Of a stretch of DNA of 64,000 bases, positions 1-19,550 are shown piece by piece; position 1 is the stretch's first letter; each line of letters starts with the position of its first letter. A program made the position numbers and the translations under genes. Source of the stretch: Epinephelus fuscoguttatus (lineage: Eukaryota > Chordata > Actinopteri > Perciformes > Serranidae). Under the pieces are notes generated by a model. It saw nothing but the letters and a program-made list of their open reading frames with translations. It was not told where the DNA came from and made no database searches. Where the stretch lies: the NCBI RefSeq assembly GCF_011397635.1, contig NC_064753.1, forward strand, positions 33,256,322 through 33,320,321, given 5' to 3'.

Positions 1-181
1 CAAACAGGAAATGATGCATTGGAAATCTCTCGGTGTGACGTATCCCACATTTGTTGTTTGTGAAATACAAGTCCTTAAAACCATGCCAGCCAGAGTGCAG
101 AGAAACAGCCTGTGTACTCAGAGAAGAGAAATCCTTCCTGTATTGATAGATATGAGAGAATGTGCTGTGCTCCTCTTTCAG

Positions 182-304
182 CTGTGATGCAGCATCGTAT
201 GATGAAGGAGGCTCAGAGGGCCATGGCTCCCTGGGCAGGAGGACAGCCAGTATATGTACCAATGACCCATGCCTCCTCCCAGATGAACCCGCTGCTCTAC
301 CCAG

Positions 305-354
<50 letters not shown>

Positions 355-3046
355 TGGCATCCACAAATGTCTTTAAATAAATAACTTAATTTTGTTTTGA
401 TCCCTCCAGGATCTGTTTCAGGGAAGAGCATCCCTCTGAAGCCCATGCCCCTCCCTCCTCCTCAGTCCTCAGCTTACAGCATGCCCCCTCCCAGCGGTAA
501 CCACACTCCTGCCAACACCAATCACATGCTTGATTACCTGGAGAGCCAGGTGAGGGGGATGGACATGACCAGTCCCCTGCTGCAGGTACGTAACTGCTTA
601 CGTTCTCAAATGTGTTTATGTAAACAGAAGAGCATCAGATTGTTTTTGCCATATTATCATTTACAGCTGTTTATATGTAAACATTTACTGCCGCTGTTCC
701 TGTTTGCTTTGTTGTAGTATTTTTACCTTCTTTTGGGGGTCAGACAGGATGTATATTCTGAGTTTTTAGAAGTAAAATATATATTTATATTGTTTAAATT
801 GATGCGGAGCGCTGAGAATGCATTTTTTGAGTTTTTAAATGTGATTTAAAGGTACAGGTACACTATGTGAACATGCTCACCAGTGAAAGTGAAAGTAAAA
901 CCCAACGTCAGATTCACTCTTGTTTCACGATTGGCCTTGCTGTATTTGTGTTTTGACATTTTGGTGTTCTGGCACCTGGTTTTTGCCTTTTTTTATAAAC
1001 CCCTGACCTCACCTGAGTGCTGCGGGGCTGTGTCCCAATAAACGTCAGGAACACACAAGATAAGAAGCTAAGAAAATACAGGAAATGGGCAGAGTAGGAA
1101 ATACACTGCCACACACTTCTAGTGGGTCATAAGTGATGATTGTGGGGGATTACTGTTGTTTGAGTCTGTACATTGTTTTTTAGGAAAATTCTGCATAGTA
1201 TGTATTTAAGTAACTCATCATTGTCAAGGCAGTAGATGAGTTGTGGTGGCCGATACACCGATAAGCTAAACCATCAAACCCATTGTAGGTCAAGTGAAAA
1301 ATGTTGATCATCTTACGATACAGTCTTCTGTTTGGAAACTTTGGGTGCTGGCATTCATGTGGATGCCATACAGTACCCACCCAAGCACATTACTGACCAA
1401 GTACACCCCCCCCATGGCAACGGCACTCCCTGACGGCAGTAGCCTCCCTGGCAGGACATTGTGTTACGCCACACTGTAAAAACTGTACATGAATGGTCTG
1501 AGGAACGTGACAAAGAGCTCATGGTGTTGACCTGACCTCCAAATTAGCCAGGTCTCAATCTGATCAACCATCCATGAGACGTGCCAGTACACAAGAGGTA
1601 TCAGACTTGGCTTTAACTTGTTGAGGCATTGACACAAGTTGGAGGCAGATCCTGTGAGTCCTGTGGGTGAGGTGGGGTACCAGCACATCCCAGGAATGCT
1701 CAAACCGATTTGGATATGGGGAATTTGCAGGCCAGATCAACACTCTTTTAGCTTTTGTCATGGCTCTCAGACAATTCATGAGCAGTTTTTGCAGTTTGGC
1801 ATGACGCATTGTCCTGCAGGGGGGCCATTGCCATTGAGGAGTGCCGTTGACATGAGAGGGTGTGTAGTGGTGTAGGGGGTATACCCACCTCTTTTTCTGG
1901 GCATTGACAGTATACCCACCTATCAGCCAGAAACCCATTGGAATATGTAGCAGAGTATACCAACCTCCTCCTCTGTAATCTACCTGTGTACCTAGTAGTA
2001 CACTCACCTCATCAGCTACCACTACACCACTGGTGGTGCATGTCAAGTGGCAGCTACATGAATGCCAGGACCCCAAGTTCCCCAGCAGAACATTGCATTG
2101 TAATGAGATGATCAATGATATTTACTTAACTTGTCAGTGGGCTCAATGTTTTGGCTGATTATGTAGAAGTCATGGCCGAGTTAGGGTTGGTTTATGCTCA
2201 ATTAGAATTAGTTTGTAAGATCTTTTGACCAACCAAATCAGAAATCAGTTGTTCTCATTTGTATTTTCTTTTTCTTTTGCTGTCATCCTCCCATCATACC
2301 CAGCCACCTCCACCCCAGCACATGCAACAGATGCCACCTCCTCCCCAGCACATGCACCACTCGGTCCCATTTTCACCCGGCCCTCCCAGCATGATCTCTG
2401 CCCTTGATGACGGCCCCGCAGAGCGCCGCGGCATCACACTTCCACCCATCAGAGAGCCGGGTAGAATCCCACCTCCCGCACCCAAGACTCGCCCCCCGAG
2501 CTCCAGCGAGAGCAGCCGCAGCGGCTTTGGCCGTCGTGACGAGCGAGGAGCAGCGGGCAGGCGTTACCCCTCACCCACCCGGTCCAGAGGTGTTCCCAGG
2601 AGCTACAGTGAGGAGTCACTAGACGGACGGGGTCACAACCGGCCACATGTCGGCATGGACCGCCCCCGCTCTCGCTCCAGGGATGACCTGTTTGACAGCA
2701 GGTCCAGAGGAAACTACTCCCCTCCAGCATCACGGCGCACCGGGCGAGGATCCTGGAGCTCGGATGATGAGGGCAGCAGGAGAGGAGGAGGAGGGAGGAG
2801 AGGAGGTGGAGGCTGGGTTGACAAACCTCCCAGTTACACCGAGTACGAGCCTGGAAAGAAACCAGGAGGACGGAGGAATGAACACTACTCTGTAAGACAC
2901 ACGCTTCTTTAGTTGCCACACACTGATGCACTTACATCAGGACAAACGCACAAATAATCAAACATAAAGTCATTATTTAAAAAGCCTGAGTCACTAAAGT
3001 TAGTATGTCTCTCCAGCCTCGCAGTGGCACCAGTGTCGTCATCTGA
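182..3046 (+). CDS. ildr1: ILDR1-like angulin (LSR/ILDR family), C-terminal four coding exons; 5' part outside window
   Basis: Coding exons read as 182-304, 410-585, 2304-2891 and 3017-3046 (stop TGA 3044-3046). All junctions are GT-AG with matching phases, giving about 305 codons of cytoplasmic tail. Seen: HRMMKEAQ and QPVYVPM near the start, LDYLESQVRGMD, ERRGITLPPIRE, an Arg/Ser-rich stretch with RSRSRDDL, GSWSSDDE, KPPSYTEYEPG, and the C-terminus SGTSVVI. In the family, ILDR1 (angulin-2) is a single-pass Ig-domain receptor at tricellular tight junctions. Its tail has the same order of blocks and ends SVVI, a hydrophobic-x-hydrophobic PDZ ligand. The Ig domain and membrane segment must lie upstream of base 1. 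Its neighbour tmem39a is also near ILDR1 in human. A Gly/Arg repeat near 2780-2815 looks lineage-specific. Alternatives are ildr2 or lsr; I favour ildr1 from the tail blocks and synteny. Confidence 0.82.
307..352 (+). repeat. (AC)23 microsatellite in a 105-bp ildr1 intron
   Basis: An uninterrupted AC dinucleotide run starts two bases after the exon end at 304. The donor GT (305-306) reads straight into the repeat. The intron is 305-409. Confidence 0.95.
1330..1580 (+). mobile_element. Tc1/mariner-like transposase remnant
   Basis: Within the ildr1 intron 586-2303. The + strand frame reads a catalytic-type Asp (1455-1457), then LRHTVKTVHEWSEERDKEL, then a broken WPPNSPDLNLIE-like block ending near 1579. 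Two stops interrupt it, and the Glu position has become Asn (1566-1568). The Asp-to-Glu-position spacing is 36 residues. It is dead sequence. A homologous fragment lies just downstream in the opposite orientation. Confidence 0.6.
1590..1965 (-). mobile_element. Tc1/mariner-like transposase remnant, inverted relative to the preceding one
   Basis: Minus-strand reading gives LQDNASCQTAKTAHELSES, with catalytic Asp at 1811-1813, then LIWPANSPYPNRFEHSWDVL, with Glu at 1699-1701. The two segments are in different frames, so a single-base indel separates them. This is the DDE C-terminal half of a Tc1/mariner transposase. It converges on the + strand fragment at 1330-1580. No terminal repeats were identified. 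Confidence 0.6.
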
Positions 3047-4165
3047 GCCCTCCTGAACCTGTTTCAAAGAACGTGCACGCCTCACTAGAACTGGGAGCCT
3101 TGTTGTCTGGCTGCTGGTAAACTTTAATATGCCAACATTTTTATGTATTGAAATGAATCATGAGCCAACTGTGTTAGCACCATTTTGATAAGTGAAAAGC
3201 TCGGAGAAGGATTCGTAAAATTTTGGCATAATCTTTAAAGTGTGCAGGTGGTAAAGCAAATGTTTGATGTCCATAACGAAACCTATCTGGTAGCCTAAAA
3301 GTAGTTCGTTTTTTTTAGATACTGATGTAAGGAAACTATGCAAGTCTTCTGCTAAACAAATGTTTTTGAGATTTACCCCCCTCTGCTGGTTCATCATTGT
3401 AATAACAATCTTCTGAGTTGACTCAGACTAAAAGTCTCCTGTTAGATTATTCTTAAATGTCGATTTAAAGAATGTTTCTCCTCTTAAAACTTTATTTGTT
3501 TGACAGTAACATAGTTCATTCTTATAATTGATGAAGCCATAAATGTTCAGTGCAGAAGAAATAACTCTCAGGGCCGGTAAATATATGAATTACTATTGTT
3601 AGACCCACATAAATATGAAAAGACTCTTGTGAATGTTTGAATTAGCTTTTAGCTTTTTGTTATTTTTTTTGTAAATAGTTAACTGATATCTCCTGGATGT
3701 CTTGAAGTTACTGTAGTAGATTTGTTTTTACTAATGATTTTAAAGGTGTGCGCCAATATCATGGACACTTAGTGCTTATAAATAACTGTAAACAGTGTGT
3801 AAATAAATTTACAAGGTGTTGCTGATGTACGAAATTAATTAATATCAATAATGCCCAAAACTTGTTTTAATTTTTATATTACGGTTGTCAGCACAATCTG
3901 AGGATCTTATACGCTGTTACTTTTTTCTCTAATGTACAGCTCTGTTAATTTGTCTTATTTCTTTTCAACCCTTTCGGATGTACCCTGGTATATTTAGAAA
4001 TACACACTGAACGAAGAAAAAAAACACTTACACGTGGAACCGAAGTTGACGACTTTGCCATTTATGTTTTTTTAAGGATTTTTATTTCTTTGTATTTTAC
4101 ACTGTACAGTCAGTTTGTGTTTATTAATTATATTGAAAATAAACCTTTTACGTTTTGGGTACAAC
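3047..4165 (+). other. ildr1: ildr1 3' UTR (predicted)
   Basis: AT-rich sequence follows the ildr1 stop codon. AATAAA hexamers occur near 3802 and at 4138-4143. The second is followed by a T-rich stretch and is the more likely cleavage signal. No open frame with coding character is present. The 3' end is inferred from the hexamers only. Confidence 0.5.
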
Positions 4166-4348
4166 AGAGCAGTTTATTGTTCTAATTTCCATTTAATTTT
4201 GACTTAATTGATAGTTTTTGAAGTTTTCCAAACACAGATAGTCTGTGTTGGCTCAGAAGTTGCATGTGAAGTTTACAGTATAGAAAATGTCATCACTGCA
4301 CATGCAGCACAACATATTTTCTGAGACTTTGAGCCAAGAAATTGAAGG

Positions 4349-4545
4349 CTTTATTTCAAGTCAGTTTTATTTATAACGCCCAGTATCACAAATTACAATT
4401 CGCGTCGGAGGGCTTCACAACACAGGACATCCCTCTGTACTTGGACCCTAACAGCGATAAGGAAAAACTCCCCCCAAAAAACCTTAACATGGGGAAAAAT
4501 GGTAGAAACCTCAGTAAGAGCAACGTTTCTCCGGTTTATGTCGCC
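4349..4545 (+). repeat. Dispersed repeat, truncated copy of the family at 41711-42530
   Basis: Shares with the longer copy the block TTTTATTTATAA...GCCCA-TATCACAAAT, the GATAAGGAAAAACTCCCCCC block, and GGTAGAAACCTCAGTAAGAGCAAC. It stops after GAGCAAC. Such sequences are frequent in teleost genomes. I cannot assign the class from sequence alone. Confidence 0.7.
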
Positions 4546-4879
4546 ACTCTGAGTTTTCTCAACAACAGCTAGCCTTAATTGATTATGATATTTTTTTCTT
4601 TCCTAAATATTCCATTTAACTTTTAAAAAGCAACTCAGGTGCTAAATATGTGCTTTGGCTGAGGCCCCTGTCAACATATGACCAAACCTATATCCCTCAG
4701 GCCTGAGTGACATAAGTAACCTGACACTTTGACACGTAGGTAGCCAACAGTATGTGCGGTGTAAAATGTACAATATTTATCTCTGAAATGTAGTGGAGTA
4801 GAAGTATAAAGTAGCATAAGTAAAGTACAAGTACCTTAAAATGTGTAGCCTAATTAAATAGGCCTACAGTGCTTGAGGA

Positions 4880-6030
4880 AGCCTAAATGTAGACTCACCT
4901 CCGTGTGTACCTAATAAACTGGCAGGGTATAATGTGTTCCTTTAGTATATAATAGTAGAATACTGGTATGTGTATTTAAAAGCTTCCAGTACTGCAGTTG
5001 GTGAAAAGAAGAATTACAATGGTAATTTGGTTAAACAGAAATTTGCTAGTTAAAATATTTGAAGTTAAAAGTATTTAATATTTAGACCACATTAGGTTTA
5101 GGTAGATGTAGGCCTACATGAGTAGAAAGTGGAGTAAATAATGTGTACAATACATAACTTTGAAAAAAATGGAGCTACATTGGTCATTTGGTTAATTAGA
5201 AATCAGCTGATTAAAACACATGAACAAACCCATTGATATTGAATTAAATTAGACTGCATTAGTTTAAGTAAATGTTCACAAATATGCCACGCAAAGTGTG
5301 CAAACAGTGATATTAGGTGATGAGAATACCCCCTGGAAATCGGATTTAGTTGCTCAAATATATACACATGCATCCTTTGCACATAATTCTTAAAAGTACT
5401 AGAGAAGGCAGATTTAATGAGTAGAATCCATAAAACATTCCACATTTATTTTCTTTATCTTATAAATTTCCAACTGTATGTGTGATCCCTATAGGAGTAA
5501 AATTATGTGTAATTAAAAGCTTCTAAAACTGCAGTACTTTGGTAAAAACAAGAATTACCTTGGTCATTTGGTTAATCTGCTAGTTAAAATATTCAAAGTA
5601 ACATTTATTTAATATTTAATTATATAGGACTACATCAGGTTTAGGTAGATGAAGGCCTACCTAATAAAATGGCAACTTTGTGTATAATGAGTTGTTCCTA
5701 ATATGAGTGGAAAATGGAGTAAATTATGTGTACGCTGCAGTAAACACATCAGTTGCCAGTTTATTAGGTACACCTACCTACAACTAAAGCAGTCTAATAT
5801 AATCAACTTAATTTTTATTAATGTTAATGTACCCCTTAAAGTACTGAGTGACATCCATAAAACATTTCATATTTATTTTCTTTATCTAATAAATAAAATT
5901 AATAAATTGACAAACGTATGTTTTGTTCTGATGGGAGTAAAATTATGTGTAATTTAAAGCTTCTAATGCTGCAGTACTTTGGTAAAAAGAAGATTTACTT
6001 TGGTAATTTGGTTAATTAGAAGCCTGGTAG
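4880..6030 (+). repeat. Three degenerate tandem units upstream of tmem39a
   Basis: A block of the type AGCTTCTAA-CTGCAGTACTTTGG followed by GGTAATTTGGTTAA recurs near 4980, 5517 and 5957, so the periods are about 537 and 440 bp. Intervening blocks also recur: AAAATTATGTGTAAT, GTTTAGGTAGATG and CCTAATAAA. The units carry TTTATTAGGTACACCT-like ends, as also seen in Tc1-derived elements. Confidence 0.65.
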
Positions 6031-6099
6031 TTAAAAAACATTAATAAAAGTGATTAATAAATAGTAAAAGTATGAATAAAAGTTGAGAGCATGACAACA

Positions 6100-6461
6100 A
6101 TGCTGACTCCAGACCAGCCGTTTGTTTGGTCCAACTGCGACTGTGCAGTAGAGTTCTGTTTGAGTCGCGCTCTGATGACGTCGCACGGAGAGGAGGTGCG
6201 GGTTTGCCACGTCGGTGTCTGTGCAACGCATTTACACTGTTGCTTCTGAAGCCCGGGGGCTAACTTTTCAAGCCATTTTTATGTGTCCACCCGGGGAGGA
6301 AGCGACCCCCCAGCATCGCCGGTGCCGTCGTAGCTCGTCGCCACAGCAGTGCAGCCGCGGATATTGAAGCTGGACGGCGGAGAAATGCTCGGTGCTGTCT
6401 GGACTCGTAGCCACACAACTGACTGATGCATCCTCGCTCACTTCACCCCCCCGTGTGTCGT
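6100..6461 (+). promoter_or_regulatory. tmem39a: CpG-rich promoter region and non-coding exon 1 of tmem39a (predicted)
   Basis: Local CpG and GC content rises sharply from about 6160 to 6470 within AT-rich surroundings. A consensus donor GTGAGTAA starts at 6462. This fits a housekeeping-type CpG promoter with a first exon ending at 6461 that splices to the acceptor at 12680. The start site cannot be placed from sequence. ATGs at 6385 and 6426 would open upstream ORFs if the transcript includes them. Confidence 0.6.
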
Positions 6462-9400
6462 GTGAGTAACGGAGCTGCTGGTTGTTGTTTTTTTTTTTTT
6501 TAAGAACTATCTTAGCTTTAAATCTCCAGGCTAGCCACTAGCTACAAGCTAACATCTCCGTATATGTATCTTAACGTCTTTGTCAAAGTGTGCTCACAAG
6601 TTTCCGCCGTGTACAAAATGACAACGCTGCTGCTGCTGCTGCTGCTGCCTGGTGTCATGGTTCAGACAGGCAGTTTCAGTGCATGTCTTAGCAAGTCTCT
6701 GCACACACAAAAAAACCTTCCTAACAAAGTGTGCTCCAAAAACAAGCCAACACTGTAAACACTTCAACTCAACATCTTATTAATTTTTAAAAACACTTCT
6801 CTCTCTTCTTCGTTGGTTTTTAAAAAACGGTGGATCAACTAGTCACACTACCACACTGTAAAAAAAAAAACTCCCTGCAAGTTCTGCAATCAAAACCTCT
6901 ACTTCAGTAAAAGTACAGTATCAAAAGTAAAAGTACTCATTGTGCAAAAATGCTTCCTGTCAGTGTTTCTCTGTTACATATGATGTTTAAGGATTCATCT
7001 AACTACTGTAGATGTGTAAGATCCTTCATAATTTAACTCCTTTATGTAGTGTTGGATAGTTTAATCTCCAGCAGTGCATCATATTCTGTAAGATCATGAC
7101 ATGTTTGTGGCATTGTTGTCCTGTGAGAACCACTCATCTGTAAAAATGGTGTCGGCTTTGTGATTATGCATTTCTCTAAAGATTGTATTTAGCTAAAGAC
7201 AGGTTTGCAGCAGTTTGAGATTTACATAATATAATAACTGTCTCAGATAATATAACTGTATTGCACAATTTATATTAATAGTTCCCATGACTCTTAAAGG
7301 ATTGAAAACAGAGGGTGTTGTTGGTTTATAATTGAAATGCACAACCTTTTTATTAATGGACATATGTGTAAAAAGTCTTCTCAGGCAGTCGAGGAAAGCA
7401 CGAGCAAAAGTACCCAGTATTGCTGCAACCCAAGCTGAAGAAGTGGCAGAGTTTTCTCAACACAGTTTCTCGCAAACGTTTGACACCAGCACACCTGGAG
7501 CTACATGGTTTTCGCTTGACAGGAAGGGGAGGAGAAATAGTAATCTGGAGTAGCTAAAGCTGTCCGACGAATGTAGTGCAGTCAGAAGTACAGGATTTAC
7601 CTCTGATATGTGGTGGAGTGGAAGAATAGAGTAGCATAAAATGGAAATACTCAAGTAAAAATACCTTGAATTTGCACATAAGCACAGTAAGCGAGTAAAT
7701 GTATGTCGGCCACTCCTTTTCAGCTCTTTATTTAAAGGACTTGTGTTTAGGGGAAAACTAGAAACGTGTTGCACTTCCACAAAATGGCAAAACACCGTCC
7801 TGCAATCCCTCCACTTGAGTCAATTTCTCTAGTTCACAGTTCCTGTTTTCACTTTTGACTCTCAACCGTAATTTTTGGTCCCTTGCGAGCACGTGTGTCT
7901 GTGTGTCAACGGCTGTTTCCTGTTGAAGATTCAGCTTTAATATTGTTTAATGTTGGAGCTATACACCGGCCCCAGAGCGTGCCGCAGTATCATCTCTATC
8001 ATGGTTCGTATCAGCGTAAAGGAAATGTTGACACACACAGAGGTTGGATGTTATCTGGCTCTGGTTTGTGTTTCCTTTTAGGAGCCTATCACTGGCTGAT
8101 GAAGTGGGGCGTTACTACCTTCTTTTTTTTTTAAACCCACTGAGCAGTGGTGATAAGATAAATTATACACTATGTAAATGGAGTTTAGTTACAGCTACAC
8201 TGTGTCAGATTGAAATCCATTAATTTACTTTATAAATAGTTTCATTACAGATCAATCTGACATTTATTTTCTGGAAATTAATTTGTTATTTTCTCTCTTA
8301 AATGTCAGTCATAATTTCCCTGAGTCCAGGTGACACCTTAAATTGTCTGTTTTGGCCAATTAGACGTCCAAAAGCCAAAAAAATCCGGTTTAATGACAAA
8401 TAAGATAATGAACACATGCATATACTCAGATCTAAGAAGCATGAACTAGAAATTGTTGGTCATTTTTGCCAAATGAATCGTTAACCAAGATCATTTCCAA
8501 TTATTTTTATGTCAATTGAGTTATTGATTCCACTTCCACAATTTCTGATGTATTTGCGCTTTTTTAGATTAATCAGTAAGTCATCTGCTAGAAAATCTAA
8601 ATTTTTGTTGATGGTGTGAGAATTGTTTGCTTTTCTTTGCCACATATTAAAGTAAACTGAATATTTCCATATGTTTTAGACGTTTGCTCAGATAAAACAA
8701 GTAATTTAAACAAGTCATGTTGGGCTATAATGGACATTTGAACTATTTCTAAACATTTTAGAGATAAAACAATTCATTGACGAACAAGAAAAAAGTCAGC
8801 AGATTAATTGATGATGATAATATCCTTTAGTTACAGTCGTCATTCTCAAAGATTGGAGCTTTAAAACATGTCACTGTGCAATTAAATCAATTTGCCAATA
8901 ACAAACAAATAAATTAACCTATATTGACCTTGTAAACAACACATGACCGTAAAAGTGCTGAGAGAAGAAGAAAAATCACAAAGCACTTGATCTTTTCAAT
9001 AAATTATTCATAACCTTCCACATCCGGAGTATTTGATTTTACATGTTTATGAGAAATGAAAATGCTTTGAGAGTGACACAAAGGCTACGTTAATAATACA
9101 GGGCTTGATGTTCAGTTCTGATCATTTCCCCAGATCACATCCATGTTTGAAGCGTCCCATATCCGTCATATCTTCCCTAAAATGCCTTACATGTAACCAA
9201 TAACATCACACACATGCAGGGTGGAACAGCAACAACAGTGCCTTAATGCCTGTTACTTATGAAACAGGCATTAAGGCAAGCTTCATCAGGTGGGAGGTGA
9301 CTGCCCATTGGTCCGAAGGGCCATTCCTCCATGACACTCTCCCAAATAGGAGCACATGGCTAATTATTATGCAGAATGACATCATCGGACCTCTCCACTA

Positions 9401-12400
9401 TGAGATTGGTAACGGCTGGGGTAAGAACATCAGGGTAACAGGGGCAGAGTACGGTGGGTTAAGCCTTTGGCATAGTACAAAGGTCCCATGACGTATTTCA
9501 GTGTAAAAATTATCCATGTGCGCCCGTTTTGGAGAACGTGTAAGGTATTTCTGGAGCTATAAGTGTTTGTTTTCAGGATGACAGGCTGTCATACAAAAGG
9601 GATTTCAGTCCACTAGGTAACTAGAGGTGTGGGTGCGGCCGGAAGAGGAGTCAGGAGTGGCGGCACAGCGATGTAGAGGGTCTCACAGAGGAGCGGTTCC
9701 TCCACAACCTTAGGATGTTCAGGGCTACATTGCAATATCTCTGTCTGTGACAACGCTGTCACGGCAGGACTTAAAATTTAGGTGATTGTGTGGCAGTTGG
9801 GCTCTGTTGGCTGGCAACCGTGGCAGCCCTACGGCTGCGGTGACCCTCTGTAGTTTCAATAGGCTGCTCTGACACTGTATGTGGAGTGACCTGATCTTGT
9901 GCAGGGAAGTATGACGTGGAAAAAACGTGAATGTATGAGCAAAACACATGTTCTCACAGCGGTCGCATGACCAGTGACTGGATATGTATCGGATGTAGGA
10001 CCACAAAAAAAATCAGATCTATGTTACACAATAGCAAAAATCAGATTTGTGTCAAATTTGCTTGTGTTGTGAACGTAGCCAAAACAAGAACTCAGTGGTC
10101 TTTGTCTGAACAGCTGGTTTGACATGTCGTAGCAGGAGACGTTCAGGTGTAATCAATATAACAACATAATTAATGGCTGCATTCCAGTTTGGCGTGTCAA
10201 CAGTATTGTGCATGCTGGCTCACAGGCATACCTCGGTTGAGACGAGCATCGTTAATGTTATTGTCATTGGTTACACCTGCCATGAGTTAAAATGCGGGCT
10301 GTGAAAAAGTCTATTATTAGCAGTGTTTATGAATTATACAAGCAGTGATACATCTGTACCTGTAGCTGGGAGCTGAGACAAGGTTCAGGTGTCTTCTTCA
10401 GGTAGTGTTTTGGCTGGCAGGGTGTCCATTTCAGTATTTGACAGTTGCAGTGAGCACAGTGAAATTATTTTGTCTAAAGTGTCTACTGACAGCTCTAGCA
10501 CTGATGTAAATGCCTCAAAAGAAATGATAGCAATCGAATGACTACTCCTCATCAGTCATTTCGTGTAGACACACGCACAGACTTTGTCACTGACTCTGCA
10601 AACACCTCCAGGAGATAGTTACCCAACATTAGTTTAAAGCAGGCAGGCTGCATATAGACAGTTCTGATACTTGGGGTAGTGACGGCTCTGTGTTGCCACC
10701 AGAAAGACTTTGGGATGGCTTTACTGATCTGGTAGCAGTGGTGAAAAGTGGAGCTGTTTCGATGAAATGAAACCTGCGGGGAGGAATACCAATGTACTCT
10801 GAGTCAGTTTATTAAGTAAACCTAGTTAAACTAATGCAGACGAATTCACCAGTCCTGCAGCGAACCGTACTGTCATGAATGTTACAATGTTTAGTTCATG
10901 TTTAAACTGTTTCAGAGAGGAGTGGATTCAACTTTAGGGGCTGTATTACTTAAACTGAGAGGTGTGTCTATTATTTTGTCCACCCCATTTGTAACAATGC
11001 AAGGCTAAATGTCAAAAACACCTGTCAGAGTAATGCAGAACAGTTAAACAGCACAACAAACCAAACCCTAAAAAGGACCTTTAAACATCAAACCATATTA
11101 AAACCATGTCAGCAGAACTTGTTTTATGTAATCAACAGTTCAAAACCCAAATAAATTCAGTATACTGTCACTGATGGCCAAGAAAACCATCAAGTATTTG
11201 TAATTGCTATTCAATATTAGGTCTTGAAACTCCTTAAATAGTCTTAAATTTGAATTTCCAAGGTATTATACACAACAAACATTTAATTTAATCTCATTTG
11301 CCCATCTTTTACTTTATTTTTTATCAAACTAAGTCAAGGTTTTCTGCTTGAAAGTCCACATTTCTGATGTTACAGATCTCTAAACCTTCTATAGTCCTAC
11401 ATAAAACCCATCTGCACTGAACCACACATGTACTTGCAATGCTTAAATAAGATAAAGATGATTTGCCCAAAAATCACTCTTAAATTTGGTTTAAAATGAT
11501 CTTGAAAAGGTCTTAAAATCATTGAATTTAAGTGTCTGGTACCTGTAGGCACTTGTGTGTTAAAATATTGACAGCCTCTGCTAAAGTCACAAAGTAATCC
11601 ACTTTTAAAGCATTGAAATAAAGAAAAAAAACTTTCTGAAAATTCAGAGTGCCTTTGTAGCTTAATGGTTACACTGCGTGCCACATAACCACAATGTTGC
11701 CTGTCTTGCATGTCATACCCTACTTTCTCGTGCTCCCCCTTTTTCCTGTCTGCCATCTCACTGTCAACTGTTCATGAAAAGCAAAAATGCCCAAAAAAAT
11801 AATCTTAGAAAAGAGCAGAGGCTATTTCATGCAGCAGATGCCATGTATTTAATTAGTGCATGTGTGTTTTCAGGATCTCATCTTTAAAGTAAACTTATCA
11901 TACAACAAAATGTGTCAGGATATGAGCGGCTCACTGCCTCCGCTGAATAATTTCCTGGGGAAAACCTTGGCAGGTTTGTGAGGGTTGAAGTGTGCCACTG
12001 ACATAGTTTATGTCACGATGACATGTCACTTCTTTCACCTAAAGCAGGTTCGATAGAGGCTGATCAAAGCAGTGCCAAACAGGCTGATGGTTTGGCATCA
12101 GTGACATCTTTTTTTGGCTCTTATTTACTCATTAACAACAATGATGATAGAATGTATTTGGTGTTTCGGGCAGATCTCTTACCTGACACCCAGTATGTTA
12201 GTGTTGTTGTATGTAGCAGGGACATTACAAGTCTTTAAAAAAACTACAGTGAATCACACTCCTTGTATAGAACAGTCAAACATATGGTTTTAAAGATGAT
12301 TGTTGACAGTCATGACTAATTTCCCCTCTCAGATTGCTAATGACAACATCCAATTTGTAATAACGTTAAATGGCAAATAAACTTGATGGAGATGGTAAAA

Positions 12401-12680
12401 AAAATTCAGCTTATTGAAAAACTGGAGCATCTGCGCCGGTCTCTAATAATCCTCCCCTGATTAACTTCACTACTGTTTACTTATCACATGTGTAAGGTAA
12501 AGCAAACACCCTGGGACAGAGCTATAGTCTAACTATACTTGATTTGACTCCAGGGAGCAGTAGTGATGTTGATTACGCCTCAGGTTTGTTGGTTTTTACT
12601 TTTTTAAAACTTGACCACACTTGTATCTGTTTACTTTCCTCATTTTGACTCGATCTCATCTGGTTTGTTTCCCTCTGCAG
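6462..12680 (+). other. tmem39a: Predicted tmem39a intron 1 (6.2 kb)
   Basis: I see no coding sequence. It contains CAGTAAAAGTACAG and AGTAGCATAAAATGGAAATACTC motifs near 6900 and 7630 that match the ends of a common fish interspersed element. It also holds a perfect hairpin at 9239-9278, a repeat with a TTTATTAAGTAAACCT end at 10801-11010, and a degraded SINE at 11649-11806. Confidence 0.5.
11649..11806 (+). mobile_element. Degraded tRNA-derived SINE
   Basis: Has an A-box-like TAGCTTAATGG (11658-11668), then a body and tail (TTGCATGTCAT..., AAAAATGCCCAAAAAAATAATCT) that parallel the intact copy at 45454-45626. The B box is unrecognisable. Not transcribable as it stands. Confidence 0.55.
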
Positions 12681-12781
12681 TGGCCTGGCTGTACATGGTG
12701 GCTCATTGAGGAGAAGGGGAGGAGTCCCGGCAGCTGTTGGTTGGTGGGCGGTGTCCGTGGTTGCCACCGTAACTGGCGACC

Positions 12782-19550
<6,769 letters not shown>

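Noticed and set aside
1-181. Search for an additional ildr1 exon at the left edge
   Set aside because: No frame joins in phase to the exon at 182; the sequence looks intronic.
178-366. Minus-strand ORF of Cys/Val repeats and similar ORFs at other CA runs (44593-44775, 56324-56536)
   Set aside because: These are translations of CA/GT microsatellites, not proteins.
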